A stretch of DNA of 64,000 nt from Nonomuraea rubra (GTDB lineage: Bacteria > Actinomycetota > Actinomycetes > Streptosporangiales > Streptosporangiaceae), in the NCBI RefSeq assembly GCF_014207985.1, contig NZ_JACHMI010000001.1:7299001-7363000 (forward strand). Direction: 5' to 3'. Shown one piece after another: positions 47,158 through 57,191 of this stretch (positions within the stretch are counted from its first letter, which is position 1; every line of letters starts with the position of its first letter). Under the pieces are notes generated by a model that saw only the letters and a list, made by a program, of their open reading frames with translations, made no database searches and had not been told where the DNA came from. A program made the position numbers and the translations under genes.

Positions 47158-47737
47158 GGACGCTCCGCAGGAACTCCTCGATCAGGCGCGAGTCCTTCAC
47201 GCCGGGCGCGCTCTCCACGCCGCTGGACACGTCGACCCCCCACGGCCCGGCGGCCTCGATCGCCTCGCGTACGTTGCCGGGGGCCAGGCCGCCCGCCAGC
47301 ATCCACCGCCCGGACGCCCGGCCGCGCACCGCGCCCCAGTCCCACTGCCGGCCCGAGCCCGCGTGGGGCGCGTCCACCAGGAGCAGGTCCTCGTCGAAGG
47401 CGCCGCACCGCAGGTCGGCCTGGGCGTCGACGGCCCTGATGAGGGTGACGCCGAGGTCCTTGAGCGCGGTGAAGTCGCCGTGCGGGTGCGTGCCGTGGAG
47501 CTGGACGGCGCGCACGCCGGACGCCAGCGCCGCCGCGCGGACCGTCTCCGGGTCCTCGCCGCGGAAGACGCCGACGGTGAGCACGTGCGCGGGCACCTGC
47601 GCGGCCAGCGAGGCGGCCCGCTCGGGCGTGATCCGGCGCGGGCTCCTGGTCATGACGAACCCGATCGCGTCGGCCCCGGCCTCGACGGCGGTGGCCACGT
47701 GCTCGGGCTCGCTCAGCCCGCAGATCTTCACATACAC
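47150..47737 (-). CDS. trpF: Phosphoribosylanthranilate isomerase
   Basis: 195 residues, TIM barrel. It starts VYVKICGLSEPEHVATAVEAG with the catalytic Cys in KICG. The second catalytic residue Asp lies in LLLVDAPHAGSGRQWDW, and phosphate-binding loops are LAGGLAPGNV and GVDVSSGVESAPGVKD. It isomerises PRA to CdRP in tryptophan synthesis. Other trp genes are not nearby. In Streptomyces, PriA usually replaces TrpF, so a separate trpF is notable but not unique. GTG after CGGAGGC. Confidence 0.93.
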   Translation of the reverse strand: MYVKICGLSEPEHVATAVEAGADAIGFVMTRSPRRITPERAASLAAQVPAHVLTVGVFRGEDPETVRAAALASGVRAVQLHGTHPHGDFTALKDLGVTLIRAVDAQADLRCGAFDEDLLLVDAPHAGSGRQWDWGAVRGRASGRWMLAGGLAPGNVREAIEAAGPWGVDVSSGVESAPGVKDSRLIEEFLRSVRG

Positions 47738-47747
47738 GCCTCCGACC

Positions 47748-48161
47748 TTAGCGGCGGCGGGCGGCTGCCGGGGACCACGCCCACACCAGCACGGCGGTGA
47801 TCAGCCCGAACAGGGTCACCCCGGCCGGCAGGTGCGCCCCGAGCCACAGCCAGGTGACGTGCTGGAGCCCGCCGACCAGGAACAGCGCGACGCTGGCCAG
47901 GGCGGGCCAGCCGGCGCCGCGTCCCGGCCGCCAGACGAGGACGGCCAGCACGATCTGGACGAGGGCGACGAGGTGCACGGCCATGCCGGCCAGCAGGTGC
48001 GCCTCGATCATCGGCTCCGACTCCACCGCCTGGCCGGCGAACGAGGCGGCCACGAGCAGCGCCGCCGCCTGGGCGGTGACGGCCAGGCGCAGGCTGTAGA
48101 GGAGGCCGGAGGAGACCCGGCCCGCCGGGCGGGGCATGGTGACGGTGTCGCGCGTGGCCAT
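47748..48161 (-). CDS. Small integral membrane protein
   Basis: 137 residues with about four membrane helices: LLYSLRLAVTAQAAALLVAA, HLLAGMAVHLVALVQIVLAV, WPALASVALFLVGGLQHVTW and LFGLITAVLVWAWS. No recognised family. ATG at 48161 follows AAGGA. It lies ten bases upstream of trpF and shares its strand, so it may lead that operon. Confidence 0.75.
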   Translation of the reverse strand: MATRDTVTMPRPAGRVSSGLLYSLRLAVTAQAAALLVAASFAGQAVESEPMIEAHLLAGMAVHLVALVQIVLAVLVWRPGRGAGWPALASVALFLVGGLQHVTWLWLGAHLPAGVTLFGLITAVLVWAWSPAAARRR

Positions 48162-48265
48162 GGAAGGGTCCTTTCGACGGAGGTGAAGGACCACATGGTC
48201 GCGTCGGGCGCCGCCGGGGGTCGTCAGCCTGCCGGATGACTCACCGGTACGCCCGGCGGCGGACC

Positions 48266-48375
48266 CCAGCCGCCGCGAGGGCCGGCGTACAGGGAAGGAC
48301 GCGGACCTCAGGCCGGCGCACGGGCAGGAGGCGGGTCTCAGCCGCCGCGAGGCTGGCGTACGGGCCGGAAGGAGG
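48266..48375. repeat. Degenerate duplication of the response-regulator 3' end
   Basis: The CAGCCGCCGCGAGG-x-GGCGTAC block at the response regulator stop (48338 onward) recurs at 48267-48300 in imperfect form, with a shorter related copy at about 48307-48336. It looks like a local duplication of the gene end. Confidence 0.5.
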
Positions 48376-49015
48376 CGTCGACGAGGCCGGTGCGGTGGGC
48401 GACGACGGCGGCCTGGATGCGGTTGCGCAGGCCCAGCTTCTCCATCGCGGCGGCGATGTGCGTCTTGACCGTCGTGACGCCGACGTGCAGCTCCTCGGCG
48501 ATCTCGGCGTTGGACAGGCCGGTGCCGACCAGGGCCAGCACCTCCAGCTCGCGCTCGGTCAGCCCGGGCGGGGCGGCGGGGGCGGCCTGTTCCTCGGCGG
48601 CCAGGAACCGCTCGACGACCCGGCGCAGCACGGAGGGCGCGAGGAGCTGCTCGCCGGCCGCGGCCCTGCGCACGGCGTCGACCATGCGCTCCGGCTCGTC
48701 GTCCTTGACCAGGAACCCGACGGCGCCGGCGCGCAGGGCGGCGTAGACGTTGCCGTCCTCGGCGAACGTGGTCAGCACCACGATCCTGGTGCCGGGCCGG
48801 GCGGCCAGCACGCGCTTGATCGCCTCCAGGCCGTCGACCCTGGGCATGCGCAGGTCCATGAGGATCACGTCGGGCAGGTGGCGCTCGGCCAGGCGTACGG
48901 CCTCGGCGCCGTCCTCCGCCTCGCCCACGACCTCCATGTCGCCCGTGGCCTGCAGCAGCATGCGGACGCCCGCGCGGACGAGCGCCTGGTCGTCGGCCAC
49001 CAGCACGCGGATCAC
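48338..49015 (-). CDS. NarL/FixJ-family response regulator
   Basis: 225 residues. The receiver has VIRVLVADDQALVRAGVRML, DVILMDLRMPRVDG and FLVKDDEP. The LuxR HTH reads LTERELEVLALVGTGLSNAE and TTVKTHIAAAMEKLGLRN. GTG overlaps the kinase stop by 4 bp. It pairs with the next kinase; targets are unknown. No inverted-repeat array like that of the first system is seen here. Confidence 0.92.
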   Translation of the reverse strand: MIRVLVADDQALVRAGVRMLLQATGDMEVVGEAEDGAEAVRLAERHLPDVILMDLRMPRVDGLEAIKRVLAARPGTRIVVLTTFAEDGNVYAALRAGAVGFLVKDDEPERMVDAVRRAAAGEQLLAPSVLRRVVERFLAAEEQAAPAAPPGLTERELEVLALVGTGLSNAEIAEELHVGVTTVKTHIAAAMEKLGLRNRIQAAVVAHRTGLVDASFRPVRQPRGG

Positions 49016-50622
49016 GCGGCGCTCCCCGGGGACACGCGGGTGTGGGTGGGCAGGTGGGCGGCCAGCAGCCAGCCGCCCTCGCCGTCGGGGCCGGCGCTGA
49101 GGGTGCCGCCGAGGGTGCGCACGCGCTCGCGCATGCCGGCCAGGCCGCGCCCGGAGGAGGGCAGCCGCTCGATGGCGGTGGGCGGGCGGCCGTTGCGGAT
49201 CTCGACGTCCAGTCCCTCCTCGGCGGGCGTCACGGTTACGCGGACCCGGGTGCCGGGGCCTGCGTGCTTGAGCACGTTCGTCAATCCTTCCTGGACGATG
49301 CGGGCCGCTGAGGTGCGGGCGATGAGGGGCGCCTGGTCGGTGGCCGGGTCGAGGTCGAGGTCGACGACGAGGCCGGCGGCGGCCATGCGTTCGGCGGACT
49401 CGCGTACGACGTCGGCGGGGTTGGCCAGCAGGTCGGGCTGGCGGTCGGGGTCGCGCAGCAGGTCGAGCAGGTCGCGCAGGTCCTGCAGCACCTGGTGGCC
49501 GGTCTCGCGGATGTCGTTGAGCGCGTCGGCGACGGGCCCGTCGGGGGCGGCGTAGCGGGCGGCGCTGGCCCGCAGCACCATGGCGCCGACGTGGTGGGCG
49601 ACGATGTCGTGCACGTCGCGGGCGATGCGCTCGCGTTCGGCGAGCTGGTCGGCGCGCACCTGGGCGACGGCTGCGCGGGCGGCCTCCTCGGCGACCAGCT
49701 TCTCGGTGGCGGCGGCCTCCCTGCGCACGCCCAGGTAGCGGCCGATCGCGATGGGCGTGGCGACCAGCGTCATGAGCACCCCCACCCGGAACGGCGTGAC
49801 CTCGGTGCCGTCGCCGACGACGGCGATCGCGGTGAGCAGGCAGCCGGTCACGTACGCGGCGACCGTCCATGCCCAGGACACCACCCGCATGGCGAACACG
49901 CCGATGGCGATGAGGGTGAGGATCACGCACGTGTTGACGGCGGAGTTCAGGTAGGTGTCGGCCGAGACGAGCAGCACGCCCTGCAGCAGGAAGACCAGGC
50001 CGGGCAGCCGCCTGGCGATGCCCAGCGACAGGCCGCCGACCACGGCGAGCAGGCCGACCACCCAGACGGGCTGGGTGCCGGAGTGCCAGGTGGTCCACGT
50101 GCTGAGCACGGTGATCGCCACGCCGCCCGCCGCGAGCAGCGCGTCGGGGGTGACCTCGCGTTCCTCCAGGCGCTCGGCCGAGCTGCGCAGGTACGAGCCC
50201 AGCACGGCGGGGAAGACGGGCAGCAGGACGGAGTACATCCACATGTTGCCGGTGAGCGCGATCCCCGGATCGGCGATGTTGAACGCGGTCGCGAAGATCG
50301 CCGCGGCCACGGCGGCGGCGGTGGCGCGCACCGTGGAGCGGTAGCCGGCCACGCCCAGCGACACGCAGAGCAGGATCTGGGCGGTGTTGGAGGTGAACGA
50401 GCCGAGCTGGTCGGTGGCGAACAGGGCGGCCGCGAGGTAGAGGCTGACGATCACCGGCCACCGGCGCACGAGCCCCATGGGCAGGCCGACCAGGAGGGCC
50501 ATGGGGATGTTCAGCTCGGCGGGCAGGTACTCGGTGTCGCCCGCGTGGGCGGTGGTCAGCAGGTCGAGACCCACTCCCGAGGCCGCGAGCAGGACATCCA
50601 GCGGCACGCCACGCCAACGCAT
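49012..50622 (-). CDS. NarL-type sensor histidine kinase with two membrane halves
   Basis: 536 residues, longer than the first kinase. About ten membrane helices in two blocks of about five occupy residues 1-310, suggesting a duplicated sensor. HisKA_3 reads ERERIARDVHDIVAHHVGAM, then a coiled segment and HATPase: RIVQEGLTNVLKHAGPGTRV and GRGLAGMRERVRTLGG. The ATG at 50622 follows TACGGT by six bases, so leaderless. Overlap GTGA with the regulator. Confidence 0.9.
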   Translation of the reverse strand: MRWRGVPLDVLLAASGVGLDLLTTAHAGDTEYLPAELNIPMALLVGLPMGLVRRWPVIVSLYLAAALFATDQLGSFTSNTAQILLCVSLGVAGYRSTVRATAAAVAAAIFATAFNIADPGIALTGNMWMYSVLLPVFPAVLGSYLRSSAERLEEREVTPDALLAAGGVAITVLSTWTTWHSGTQPVWVVGLLAVVGGLSLGIARRLPGLVFLLQGVLLVSADTYLNSAVNTCVILTLIAIGVFAMRVVSWAWTVAAYVTGCLLTAIAVVGDGTEVTPFRVGVLMTLVATPIAIGRYLGVRREAAATEKLVAEEAARAAVAQVRADQLAERERIARDVHDIVAHHVGAMVLRASAARYAAPDGPVADALNDIRETGHQVLQDLRDLLDLLRDPDRQPDLLANPADVVRESAERMAAAGLVVDLDLDPATDQAPLIARTSAARIVQEGLTNVLKHAGPGTRVRVTVTPAEEGLDVEIRNGRPPTAIERLPSSGRGLAGMRERVRTLGGTLSAGPDGEGGWLLAAHLPTHTRVSPGSAA

Positions 50623-50750
50623 GCACACACCGTATCCGCCTCGCGGGACAGGCCCGGTCCTCCTGGTGGAGGAGCGCGCCTCCTCCAAGTGGCCGGAGAT
50701 CCGCCCGGACGGCGGATCGATCAGCCCCCATCAGCGCCTAGGTTCAGTGC

Positions 50751-51338
50751 ATGCCCAACGACACCGCGCTGTTCCTCGGACAGTTCCTGCGCAACCCCGC
50801 GGCGATCGGCGCGCTCGCGCCGAGCTCGCGGCGCCTGGCCGCGGCCGTCTGCGCGCCGGTCCCGGAGAGGGGCGAGCCGATCGTCGTCGAGCTCGGGCCG
50901 GGCACCGGCCCGTTCACCGCGGAGATCCAGCAGCGGCTGAGCGGGCGCGGCCACCATCTGGCCGTGGAGCTCAACGAGCGGATGGCCCGGCTGCTGGCCG
51001 AGCGGTTCCCGTCGGTGGACGTGGCGCACGAGGACGCCACGCGCCTGGGCAAGCTGCTGGCCGATCGCGGGCTGAGAATGGCGGACGTGGTCGTCAGCGG
51101 GCTGCCGTGGGCGGCGTTCCCCGACCAGTTGCAGCGCGAGCTGCTCGATGCGGTGACAGGGGCGATGAACCCGGGAGCGGCGTTCACCACGTTCTCCTAC
51201 ATCCACGCCATCCCGCTCAGCTCGGCGCGGCGTTTCCGCGCGCTGCTGGCCGAGCGGTTCGAGGAAGTGGTGCCGGGGCGTACGGTGTGGCGGAACACTC
51301 CGCCTGCCTTCGTGTTCCACGCCCGCCGTCCCCGGTGA
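50751..51338 (+). CDS. Class I SAM methyltransferase (PmtA-like)
   Basis: 195 residues. The SAM-binding motif is VVELGPGTGPFTAEIQQRL, then VELNERMARLLAERFP and ADVVVSGLPWAAFPDQLQRE. The GLPW block resembles phospholipid N-methyltransferase and rRNA dimethylase relatives. The C-terminal Pro-Phe-x-Phe part fits PmtA. Substrate uncertain. ATG is six bases after TAGGTT (50739-50744), so leaderless. Diverges from the kinase. Confidence 0.85.
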   Translation: MPNDTALFLGQFLRNPAAIGALAPSSRRLAAAVCAPVPERGEPIVVELGPGTGPFTAEIQQRLSGRGHHLAVELNERMARLLAERFPSVDVAHEDATRLGKLLADRGLRMADVVVSGLPWAAFPDQLQRELLDAVTGAMNPGAAFTTFSYIHAIPLSSARRFRALLAERFEEVVPGRTVWRNTPPAFVFHARRPR

Positions 51339-51585
51339 ATCCCGGAGAGGGGCGGGGAGCCCGGCCGCCCGATTGGCGCCGAAATCGGGCGGGCCACGCC
51401 ATGTAAGCGGGGAGCTGGTTGCTCAACCCCTCGCGGCGCGGGCACTCGGACCGCCCCGCGGCTTTCCCGCGACGCTAGCCGCGCTGAATGACCTCCTCCC
51501 CCGGTCGTCGTCCTCCGTGAAGGCCAGCTACCCGAGCCCCGGGGAAGCATTCGTCGCGCCCGGATCCCGGTGCCGCGGAGCCGGG

Positions 51586-52368
51586 TCAGCCGAAGGCCGG
51601 GGGCCGCTTCTCGCGCAGCGCGCGTACGCCCTCGGCCACGTCGGGGCCGGTGAAGCCGAGGAACTCCATGGCGAGGGAGGCGTCGAAGGCAGGGCCGGCC
51701 AGGCGTAGCCAGTTGTTGAGCGAGTACTTGGTGAGCCTGATCGCCTCCTGGGCGCCGGCGGCGAGCCTGACGGCGATCTCCATGGCCTTGTCGTGCACCT
51801 GGTCGTCGTCCACGCACAGGCTGACCAGCCCCATCCGCTCGGCCTCCGCGCCGGTGACGGGCTCGCACAGCAGCAGGTGGTACTTGGCCTTGGCCAGGCC
51901 GCACAGCAGCGGCCAGACGATCGCGGCGTGGTCGCCGGCCGCGACGCCGAGCCTGGTGTGGCCGTCGATGATCCGCGCGGTACGGCCCGCCACGGAGATG
52001 TCGGCCAGCAGCGCGACCGCCAGCCCCGCGCCGACGGCCGGGCCCTGGATGGCGGAGACGACCGGCTTGGAGCAGTTGAGTACGTTGTAGACGATGTCGC
52101 GGGCCTCGGCGAACACGCGCAGCCTGGTGGCGTGGTCGCGCATCATGTCCTCGATCATGGACAGGTCGCCGCCCGCCGAGAACGCCCGGCCCTCTCCCCT
52201 GACCACGATCGCGCGCACGCTCTCGTCGCGGTCGGCGTCGCGCCAGACCTCGCCCAGCTCGCGGTGGGCGGTGGCGTCCACGGCGTTGAGCCTGGCCGGC
52301 TCGCTGATCGTGATCCGCAGCACGCCCTCGGCCGGGGTGTCGAGCTTGAGCTTGGTGTAGGCGTCCAT
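51586..52368 (-). CDS. Enoyl-CoA hydratase/isomerase family protein
   Basis: 260 residues of crotonase fold. Oxyanion-hole blocks are [20 protein letters not shown] and [20 protein letters not shown]. At the position of the two catalytic Glu residues the sequence is [15 protein letters not shown], so hydration may not be the reaction. The start is joined to the hydrolase stop (TGATG), so it ends a three-gene operon. Substrate unknown. Confidence 0.9.
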   Translation of the reverse strand: MDAYTKLKLDTPAEGVLRITISEPARLNAVDATAHRELGEVWRDADRDESVRAIVVRGEGRAFSAGGDLSMIEDMMRDHATRLRVFAEARDIVYNVLNCSKPVVSAIQGPAVGAGLAVALLADISVAGRTARIIDGHTRLGVAAGDHAAIVWPLLCGLAKAKYHLLLCEPVTGAEAERMGLVSLCVDDDQVHDKAMEIAVRLAAGAQEAIRLTKYSLNNWLRLAGPAFDASLAMEFLGFTGPDVAEGVRALREKRPPAFG

Positions 52369-53282
52369 CACAGGTGCTCCCGCAGCCGCTCCGCGACGTA
52401 CTCGCGGGCCTCGATCGCCTGGTCGAACAGGCCGGGCAGGACGTAGAAGGTGTGCACGGCGCCCTCGAACCTGCGCAGGCCGACCGGCACGCCCGCCTCG
52501 GCCAGGCGGGCGGCATAGCGCTCGCCCTCGTCCCGGAGCACGTCGCAGCCCGCCGTTACGACGGTGGCGGAGGCCAGGCCGGACACGTCGGGCAGGCGCA
52601 GCGGGGACAGCCTCGGGTCGGCCGGGTCGGCGCCGGGCGCGTACTGGCGGGCGAACCAGGCCATCTCCGCGGCGTCCAGGCCGTAGCCCTTGGCGAACTC
52701 GGCGTAGCTGGGCGTGTCCATGGCCACGTCGAGCACCGGGTAGACGAGCACCTGGTGGGCCAGGCGCAGGCCGGCGTCGCGGGCCTGCCAGGCGGCCACG
52801 GCGGCGAGGTTGCCGCCCGCGCTGTCGCCGCTCACGGCGACGCTGCCGTTGCTCTGGTAGAAGGCGGGCCTGGCGAAGATGTCGCGGACGACCGTCCAGG
52901 CGTCGTCGGCGGCGGCGGGGAACGGGTGCTCGGGCGCCAGCCGGTAGTCGACCGAGACGACGACCGCGCCCGTGCGGATGGCCAGGTCGCGGGCGGCCGC
53001 GTCGTTGCGCTTGACGCTGCCGAGCACCCAGCCGCCGCCGTGGAAGTAGACCACGACCGGCAGCGGGCCGTCGCCGGGGTCGGCGCGGTAGATGCGGATG
53101 GGGACGCCCTCGGCCTCCTCGTCGCGCACGAACGGCAGCTTCGTCAGCGGCCCGCGATGGGCCGCGAAGACGTCCTGGGCGCGCATCTCCCTGATCGCGT
53201 CCAGGTCGAGGGCGGCCAGGTCGGCGTTCAGATCCGACGGGTACCGGGCGAGGTACTCCCGCGCCTGGGGGTGCAGCGGCAT
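52368..53282 (-). CDS. Hormone-sensitive-lipase-type alpha/beta hydrolase
   Basis: 304 residues. HSL signature [20 protein letters not shown]; nucleophile [20 protein letters not shown]; acid [14 protein letters not shown]; late His in [11 protein letters not shown]. Hydrolyses short acyl esters by family. No signal peptide. It is nine bases after the C26-like gene and one base overlaps the enoyl-CoA hydratase start. Confidence 0.9.
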   Translation of the reverse strand: MPLHPQAREYLARYPSDLNADLAALDLDAIREMRAQDVFAAHRGPLTKLPFVRDEEAEGVPIRIYRADPGDGPLPVVVYFHGGGWVLGSVKRNDAAARDLAIRTGAVVVSVDYRLAPEHPFPAAADDAWTVVRDIFARPAFYQSNGSVAVSGDSAGGNLAAVAAWQARDAGLRLAHQVLVYPVLDVAMDTPSYAEFAKGYGLDAAEMAWFARQYAPGADPADPRLSPLRLPDVSGLASATVVTAGCDVLRDEGERYAARLAEAGVPVGLRRFEGAVHTFYVLPGLFDQAIEAREYVAERLREHL

Positions 53283-53291
53283 GATCGCAGC

Positions 53292-53978
53292 CTAGCGGGC
53301 CGCCTCGATGAACGCATCGAAGAGCCGGTTGTCGCCGCTCCTTTCCGGGTGCCACTGGACGCCGACGCCGAACCGGTGTCCCTGCAGCTCGATGCCCTCG
53401 ACGATCTGGTCCTCGGCCCAGGCCACGGCCAGCAGGCCGGAGCCGAGGCGGCGTACGGACTGGTGGTGCGGGGCGCTGGTCTCGACGCGGTCGCCGACCG
53501 CCTTGCCGAGCTTGCTGGAGACGCTGACCTGGATCGTGTGGCCGCCGTCGGGCTCGGCGTGCCGGTCGCTGTCGAGCACGTCGGGCAGCCAGGGGATCAG
53601 CGTGCCGCCCTGGGCGACGTTGAGCACGTGCATGCCCCTGGCGATGGCCAGGATGGGCACGTCGGCGCGCACGGCCGCCCTGGCCAGGGCCAGCTCGAAC
53701 CGGTCGCGGTGCGCCTGCGGCTCGTGGACCCGGCCGTCCTGCTCGCCGCTGTAGGTCTCGGCCCCCAGCTCGACGCCGCCCGCCAGGACGACGCCCTTCA
53801 GCCCGCGTACGTAGTCGTCCACGGCGCTGGGGGCCAGGGGCGGCAGCACCACGGGCGCGCCCCCCGCCCGGCCGACCGCCTTGGCGTAGGAGGGCGGGGA
53901 GAGCACGGCCTCCCGCACCCAGTCGCCCCAGCGGGCTGCTTCGAAGTAGGCGGTGATACCGATCAGCGGTCGGGACAT
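53292..53978 (-). CDS. Peptidase C26-like protein (gamma-glutamyl hydrolase fold) lacking the Cys nucleophile
   Basis: 228 residues of class I glutamine amidotransferase fold: [17 protein letters not shown] start, [33 protein letters not shown] and [16 protein letters not shown], which keeps the His-x-Glu pair. The nucleophile elbow reads [18 protein letters not shown], where Cys is expected in I-C-R-G-M. Ala is encoded by GCC at 53640-53642. Without it, hydrolysis of gamma-glutamyl bonds is unlikely. Related PuuD proteins degrade gamma-glutamyl-GABA. First gene of the operon; ATG follows GGGAGA. Confidence 0.88.
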   Translation of the reverse strand: MSRPLIGITAYFEAARWGDWVREAVLSPPSYAKAVGRAGGAPVVLPPLAPSAVDDYVRGLKGVVLAGGVELGAETYSGEQDGRVHEPQAHRDRFELALARAAVRADVPILAIARGMHVLNVAQGGTLIPWLPDVLDSDRHAEPDGGHTIQVSVSSKLGKAVGDRVETSAPHHQSVRRLGSGLLAVAWAEDQIVEGIELQGHRFGVGVQWHPERSGDNRLFDAFIEAAR

Positions 53979-54470
53979 GCGATCTCCCGGGGGCATGGTG
54001 GAGTCGGGCGGCCGTCGGCTTCGGACCCTCGGTGACGACCCCATGCCCCATCATGGCGCACTCCCTTTCCGATATGTCACCCCTCCCAAAGATCCCTTGC
54101 CTCCTTGGGCACGGGCTTTCCGGGTTTCGTCCCGTTCCGTCCCCGGGGGTGAGAGCCGCGGGATCAGCGGTTCCCGTCCCCGGGAGTGCGGGGTGCGGGG
54201 TCAGGGGAGGCAGGAGGAGCAGCCGCAGCCGCGTCTCCCGGAGCTGGAGCTGGGGCGGCCGAAAAATACGAATTTTATTTATCTTCTCATTCGCCGACCG
54301 AAACCGCGCGAAATTGGTGGGAATCGGTTGTGACGCGTCATCAGTGGTGTAAGACTCAATTTCGAGCGCACGGGAATGGCCGGGGAGGGCCCCGCGCTCA
54401 CGACCCGGACTGTCAGGGAGGTGCAGGTCGAGGCCGGAAGGTGTTTCCGGCCAAAGGTGGGGCTGGATAA
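53979..54470. other. 492-bp intergenic region before the flavohaemoglobin gene
   Basis: No gene is seen. It holds an AT-rich island (about 54264-54296) on a GC-rich background, a 10-bp palindrome TGACGCGTCA (54331-54340) and a partial SigR-like element GGGAAT (54319-54324) with GTG instead of GTT after 19 nt. Both probably serve the downstream gene. Confidence 0.5.
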
Positions 54471-55589
54471 ATGTCGCTGAATCCGCGTCTGGTCAAGGAG
54501 AGTTTCTCCGTCGTCGAGCCCATGGCCGACAAGGCCACGGCCTACTTCTACGGCCGCTTGTTCGCCGAGAATCCACAGTTACGAGGCATGTTCCCGCCCG
54601 CCATGGACGTCCAGCGGGACCGGTTGTTCGGGGCGCTGACCCGGATCGTATGGAGCCTGGACAGCCCCGACAGCCTGGCGGCCTTCCTCGGGCAGCTCGG
54701 CCGGGACCACCGCAAGTACGGCGTGATCGCGGAGCACTACACGGCCGTGGGCAACGCCCTGCTCGCCACGATCCGCCGGTTCGCGGCCGACATCTGGAAC
54801 CACGAGATCGAGGCGGCGTGGGTGTCGGCGTACACGGCGGCGGCCAACCTCATGATCGAGTCGGCCGAGTCGGACTCGGGGGTCTCCCCCGCCTGGTGGC
54901 TGGCCGAGGTCATCGACCACGAGCTGCGCCACCGGGACATCGCGGTGCTCACCCTGCGGCCGACGCAGCGCCTGCCGTTCACGCCGGGCCAGTACGTCAA
55001 CGTGCAGACGGCGCGCTGGCCGCGCGTGTGGCGCACGTTCTCCATCGCGAACGCGCCGCGCCCGGACAACACGATCAGGCTGCACGTGCGCTCGGTGCCC
55101 GGCGGCTGGGTCTCGACCACGCTGACCGCCCACACGCGCGTCGGCGACACGCTCATGCTGGGCCCGCCGATGGGCACGATGGCGCCGCGCGAGCACAGCG
55201 TGCGCGACATGCTGTGCGTGGCCGGCGGCACCGGCCTGGCGCCGCTGAAGGCGATCATCGAGTCCGTCATCGCCTCCGGCCGCCGCCCCAACATCCACCT
55301 CCTGTACGGCGCCCGCACGGCCGACGAGCTGTACGACCTGCCGGACCTGATCAGGATGGAGTCGTCGTTCCCCTGGCTGAGGGTGCTGCCGGTGGTGTCG
55401 GACCAGCCCTCCTACGACGGCATGCGCGGCAGCCTGCCCGAGGTGACGCGGCGCTTCCACTCGTGGGCCGAGCACGACGTGTACGTGTGCGGCCCGGCCT
55501 CCATGGTCAACGAGACCGTACGCCGCCTGCAGATCGACGGCGTGCCGCTGGCGCGGATCCACCGGGACGTCCTGCACGGCGAACACTGA
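54471..55589 (+). CDS. hmp: Flavohaemoglobin-like nitric oxide dioxygenase
   Basis: 372 residues. A globin domain (about 1-135) has distal Tyr in [20 protein letters not shown] and proximal His in [18 protein letters not shown]. An FAD domain (about 150-240) shows RTFSIANAP and the NAD domain (about 245-372) shows [14 protein letters not shown] and [10 protein letters not shown]. It converts NO to nitrate using NAD(P)H. A slightly shortened linker is otherwise normal. ATG at 54471 lacks a strong ribosome binding site. Confidence 0.9.
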   Translation: MSLNPRLVKESFSVVEPMADKATAYFYGRLFAENPQLRGMFPPAMDVQRDRLFGALTRIVWSLDSPDSLAAFLGQLGRDHRKYGVIAEHYTAVGNALLATIRRFAADIWNHEIEAAWVSAYTAAANLMIESAESDSGVSPAWWLAEVIDHELRHRDIAVLTLRPTQRLPFTPGQYVNVQTARWPRVWRTFSIANAPRPDNTIRLHVRSVPGGWVSTTLTAHTRVGDTLMLGPPMGTMAPREHSVRDMLCVAGGTGLAPLKAIIESVIASGRRPNIHLLYGARTADELYDLPDLIRMESSFPWLRVLPVVSDQPSYDGMRGSLPEVTRRFHSWAEHDVYVCGPASMVNETVRRLQIDGVPLARIHRDVLHGEH

Positions 55590-55665
55590 CGAGCCGATCG
55601 GGAGGTGTTGACAGCGGGCGCTGGACGGTGCCAAGTGGATGTTGACACGCCATGTGAGGTGAACC

Positions 55666-57126
55666 GTGCCATCGCCCGCCCGGCGCCGAGTGATCGGCGG
55701 ACTCGTCACCGCGACCCTGCTGTTATCCCCGTCCCTCGCCGTAGCGGCGGACACGGCCTCGGAGGAGGCCGTCCCGCTGACCGAGCTGGCCTCCGACGCG
55801 TACGCCAACAGCACCGGCCAGTACGGCACCTCGGCCGGGCCCGACACCTACCAGTGGGGCTCGACGATCGTGACCGCCCAGCAGGCGGGCCGCTTCCATG
55901 ACGGAGGCGCGTCCGGCATCACGTTCGCGACGTCCGCCGACAACGGCGCCACCTGGACGAAGGGCACGCTGCCCGCGATCACGGTGTTCGGCGGCGGCCC
56001 GTACGCGCGGGTCAGCGACCCGTCGGTGGCCTTCGACGCCGCGCACGGCGCCTGGCTGATCACCTCGCTCGCGCTCACCGACGCGGGCGGGGTGACCGGG
56101 GCGGCGGTGCTGACCAGCCGCTCCACCGACGGCGGCCTGACCTGGAGCACGCCGGTCACCACCGCCACCGGCGGCGACCTGGACAAGAGCTGGGCCGTCT
56201 GCGACAACGGCGCGGAGAGCGCGTTCCGCGGCACCTGCTACGCCGTGTTCGACGACCACGCCGCGAGCAACACGATCAAGGTCGCCCGGTCGGCGGACGG
56301 CGGCCTGACCTGGGCCGTGACCGCGACCTCCGCCCACGGCCTGGGCGGGCAGCCGGTGGTGCGGCCGGACGGCGCCGTGGTGGTGCCGTACCTGAGCGAC
56401 GACGGCGAGATCCGCTCCTTCCGCTCCCGCGACGGCGGCGCGAGCTGGGGCGAGAGCACGCTGGTCTCCCAGGTGCAGCGGCACACGGTCGCGGGCGGGC
56501 TGCGGGCCGCGCCGCTCCCGTCGGCGGAGGTGGACGCGGCCGGCACCGTGTACGTCGTCTGGCAGGACTGCCGCTTCCAGGTGCGGTGCGCGGGCAACGA
56601 CATCGTGCTGACCTCGTCGGCCAACGGCACCACGTGGGGCGAGGTGCTCAGGGTCACCGAGGACGGCGGCGACCACTTCATCCCGGGGCTCGGCGTGGAC
56701 CGCGAGAGCTCGGGCGGCGACTCGGGCAAGGGAGCGCGGCTCGCGCTGGCCTACTACCGCTACCCCGACGCCGCCTGCGCGCCCGCCGCCTGCCGGCTCA
56801 CGGTCGCCTACACCTCCTCCACGAACGGCGGCGCGAGCTGGTCGCCGCCGATGGAGCTGCACGCGGGCATGCCGCTGGACTGGCTGGCCGGCAGCACGCA
56901 GGGCCGCACGGTGGGCGACTACATCTCCACCTCGGTCGTGCCGGGCGGCGGCGCGTTCCCGGCGTTCGCGGTGGCGGGGGCGCCGGCGGGCGGGGCGTTC
57001 AACGTACGGACGCACACGGTCACGGGCGGCTTACCGATCACGGGCGGGGAGCCGCCCACGATCGCCATCGAGGCGGCCGTCGCCAGCGGCGAACCCCCGG
57101 CGGGAGCCCTCGCGACCGCCCGCTGA
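55666..57126 (+). CDS. Secreted BNR/sialidase-like beta-propeller protein
   Basis: 486 residues. A signal peptide (about 1-28, ending SLAVAADT) precedes repeated Asp-box motifs: SADNGATWTKG, STDGGLTWS, SADGGLTWA, SRDGGASWG and NGGASWS. That predicts a six-bladed propeller, but sialidase Arg triad and FRIP motif are not evident, so enzyme activity is not supported. GTG follows GAGGTGAACC. Two TTGACA copies (55609-55614, 55642-55647) precede it. Probably exported. Confidence 0.85.
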   Translation: MPSPARRRVIGGLVTATLLLSPSLAVAADTASEEAVPLTELASDAYANSTGQYGTSAGPDTYQWGSTIVTAQQAGRFHDGGASGITFATSADNGATWTKGTLPAITVFGGGPYARVSDPSVAFDAAHGAWLITSLALTDAGGVTGAAVLTSRSTDGGLTWSTPVTTATGGDLDKSWAVCDNGAESAFRGTCYAVFDDHAASNTIKVARSADGGLTWAVTATSAHGLGGQPVVRPDGAVVVPYLSDDGEIRSFRSRDGGASWGESTLVSQVQRHTVAGGLRAAPLPSAEVDAAGTVYVVWQDCRFQVRCAGNDIVLTSSANGTTWGEVLRVTEDGGDHFIPGLGVDRESSGGDSGKGARLALAYYRYPDAACAPAACRLTVAYTSSTNGGASWSPPMELHAGMPLDWLAGSTQGRTVGDYISTSVVPGGGAFPAFAVAGAPAGGAFNVRTHTVTGGLPITGGEPPTIAIEAAVASGEPPAGALATAR

Positions 57127-57191
57127 GCGACCTCACGACCGCCCGCTTGCTGACCGCCTCGCGACCGCCCGCTGACGGCCTGCCGGCGACG

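Noticed and set aside
54186..54470. Short plus-strand ORFs before the flavohaemoglobin gene
   Set aside because: Gly/Ala-rich composition and no start signal; they run across the AT-rich regulatory island.
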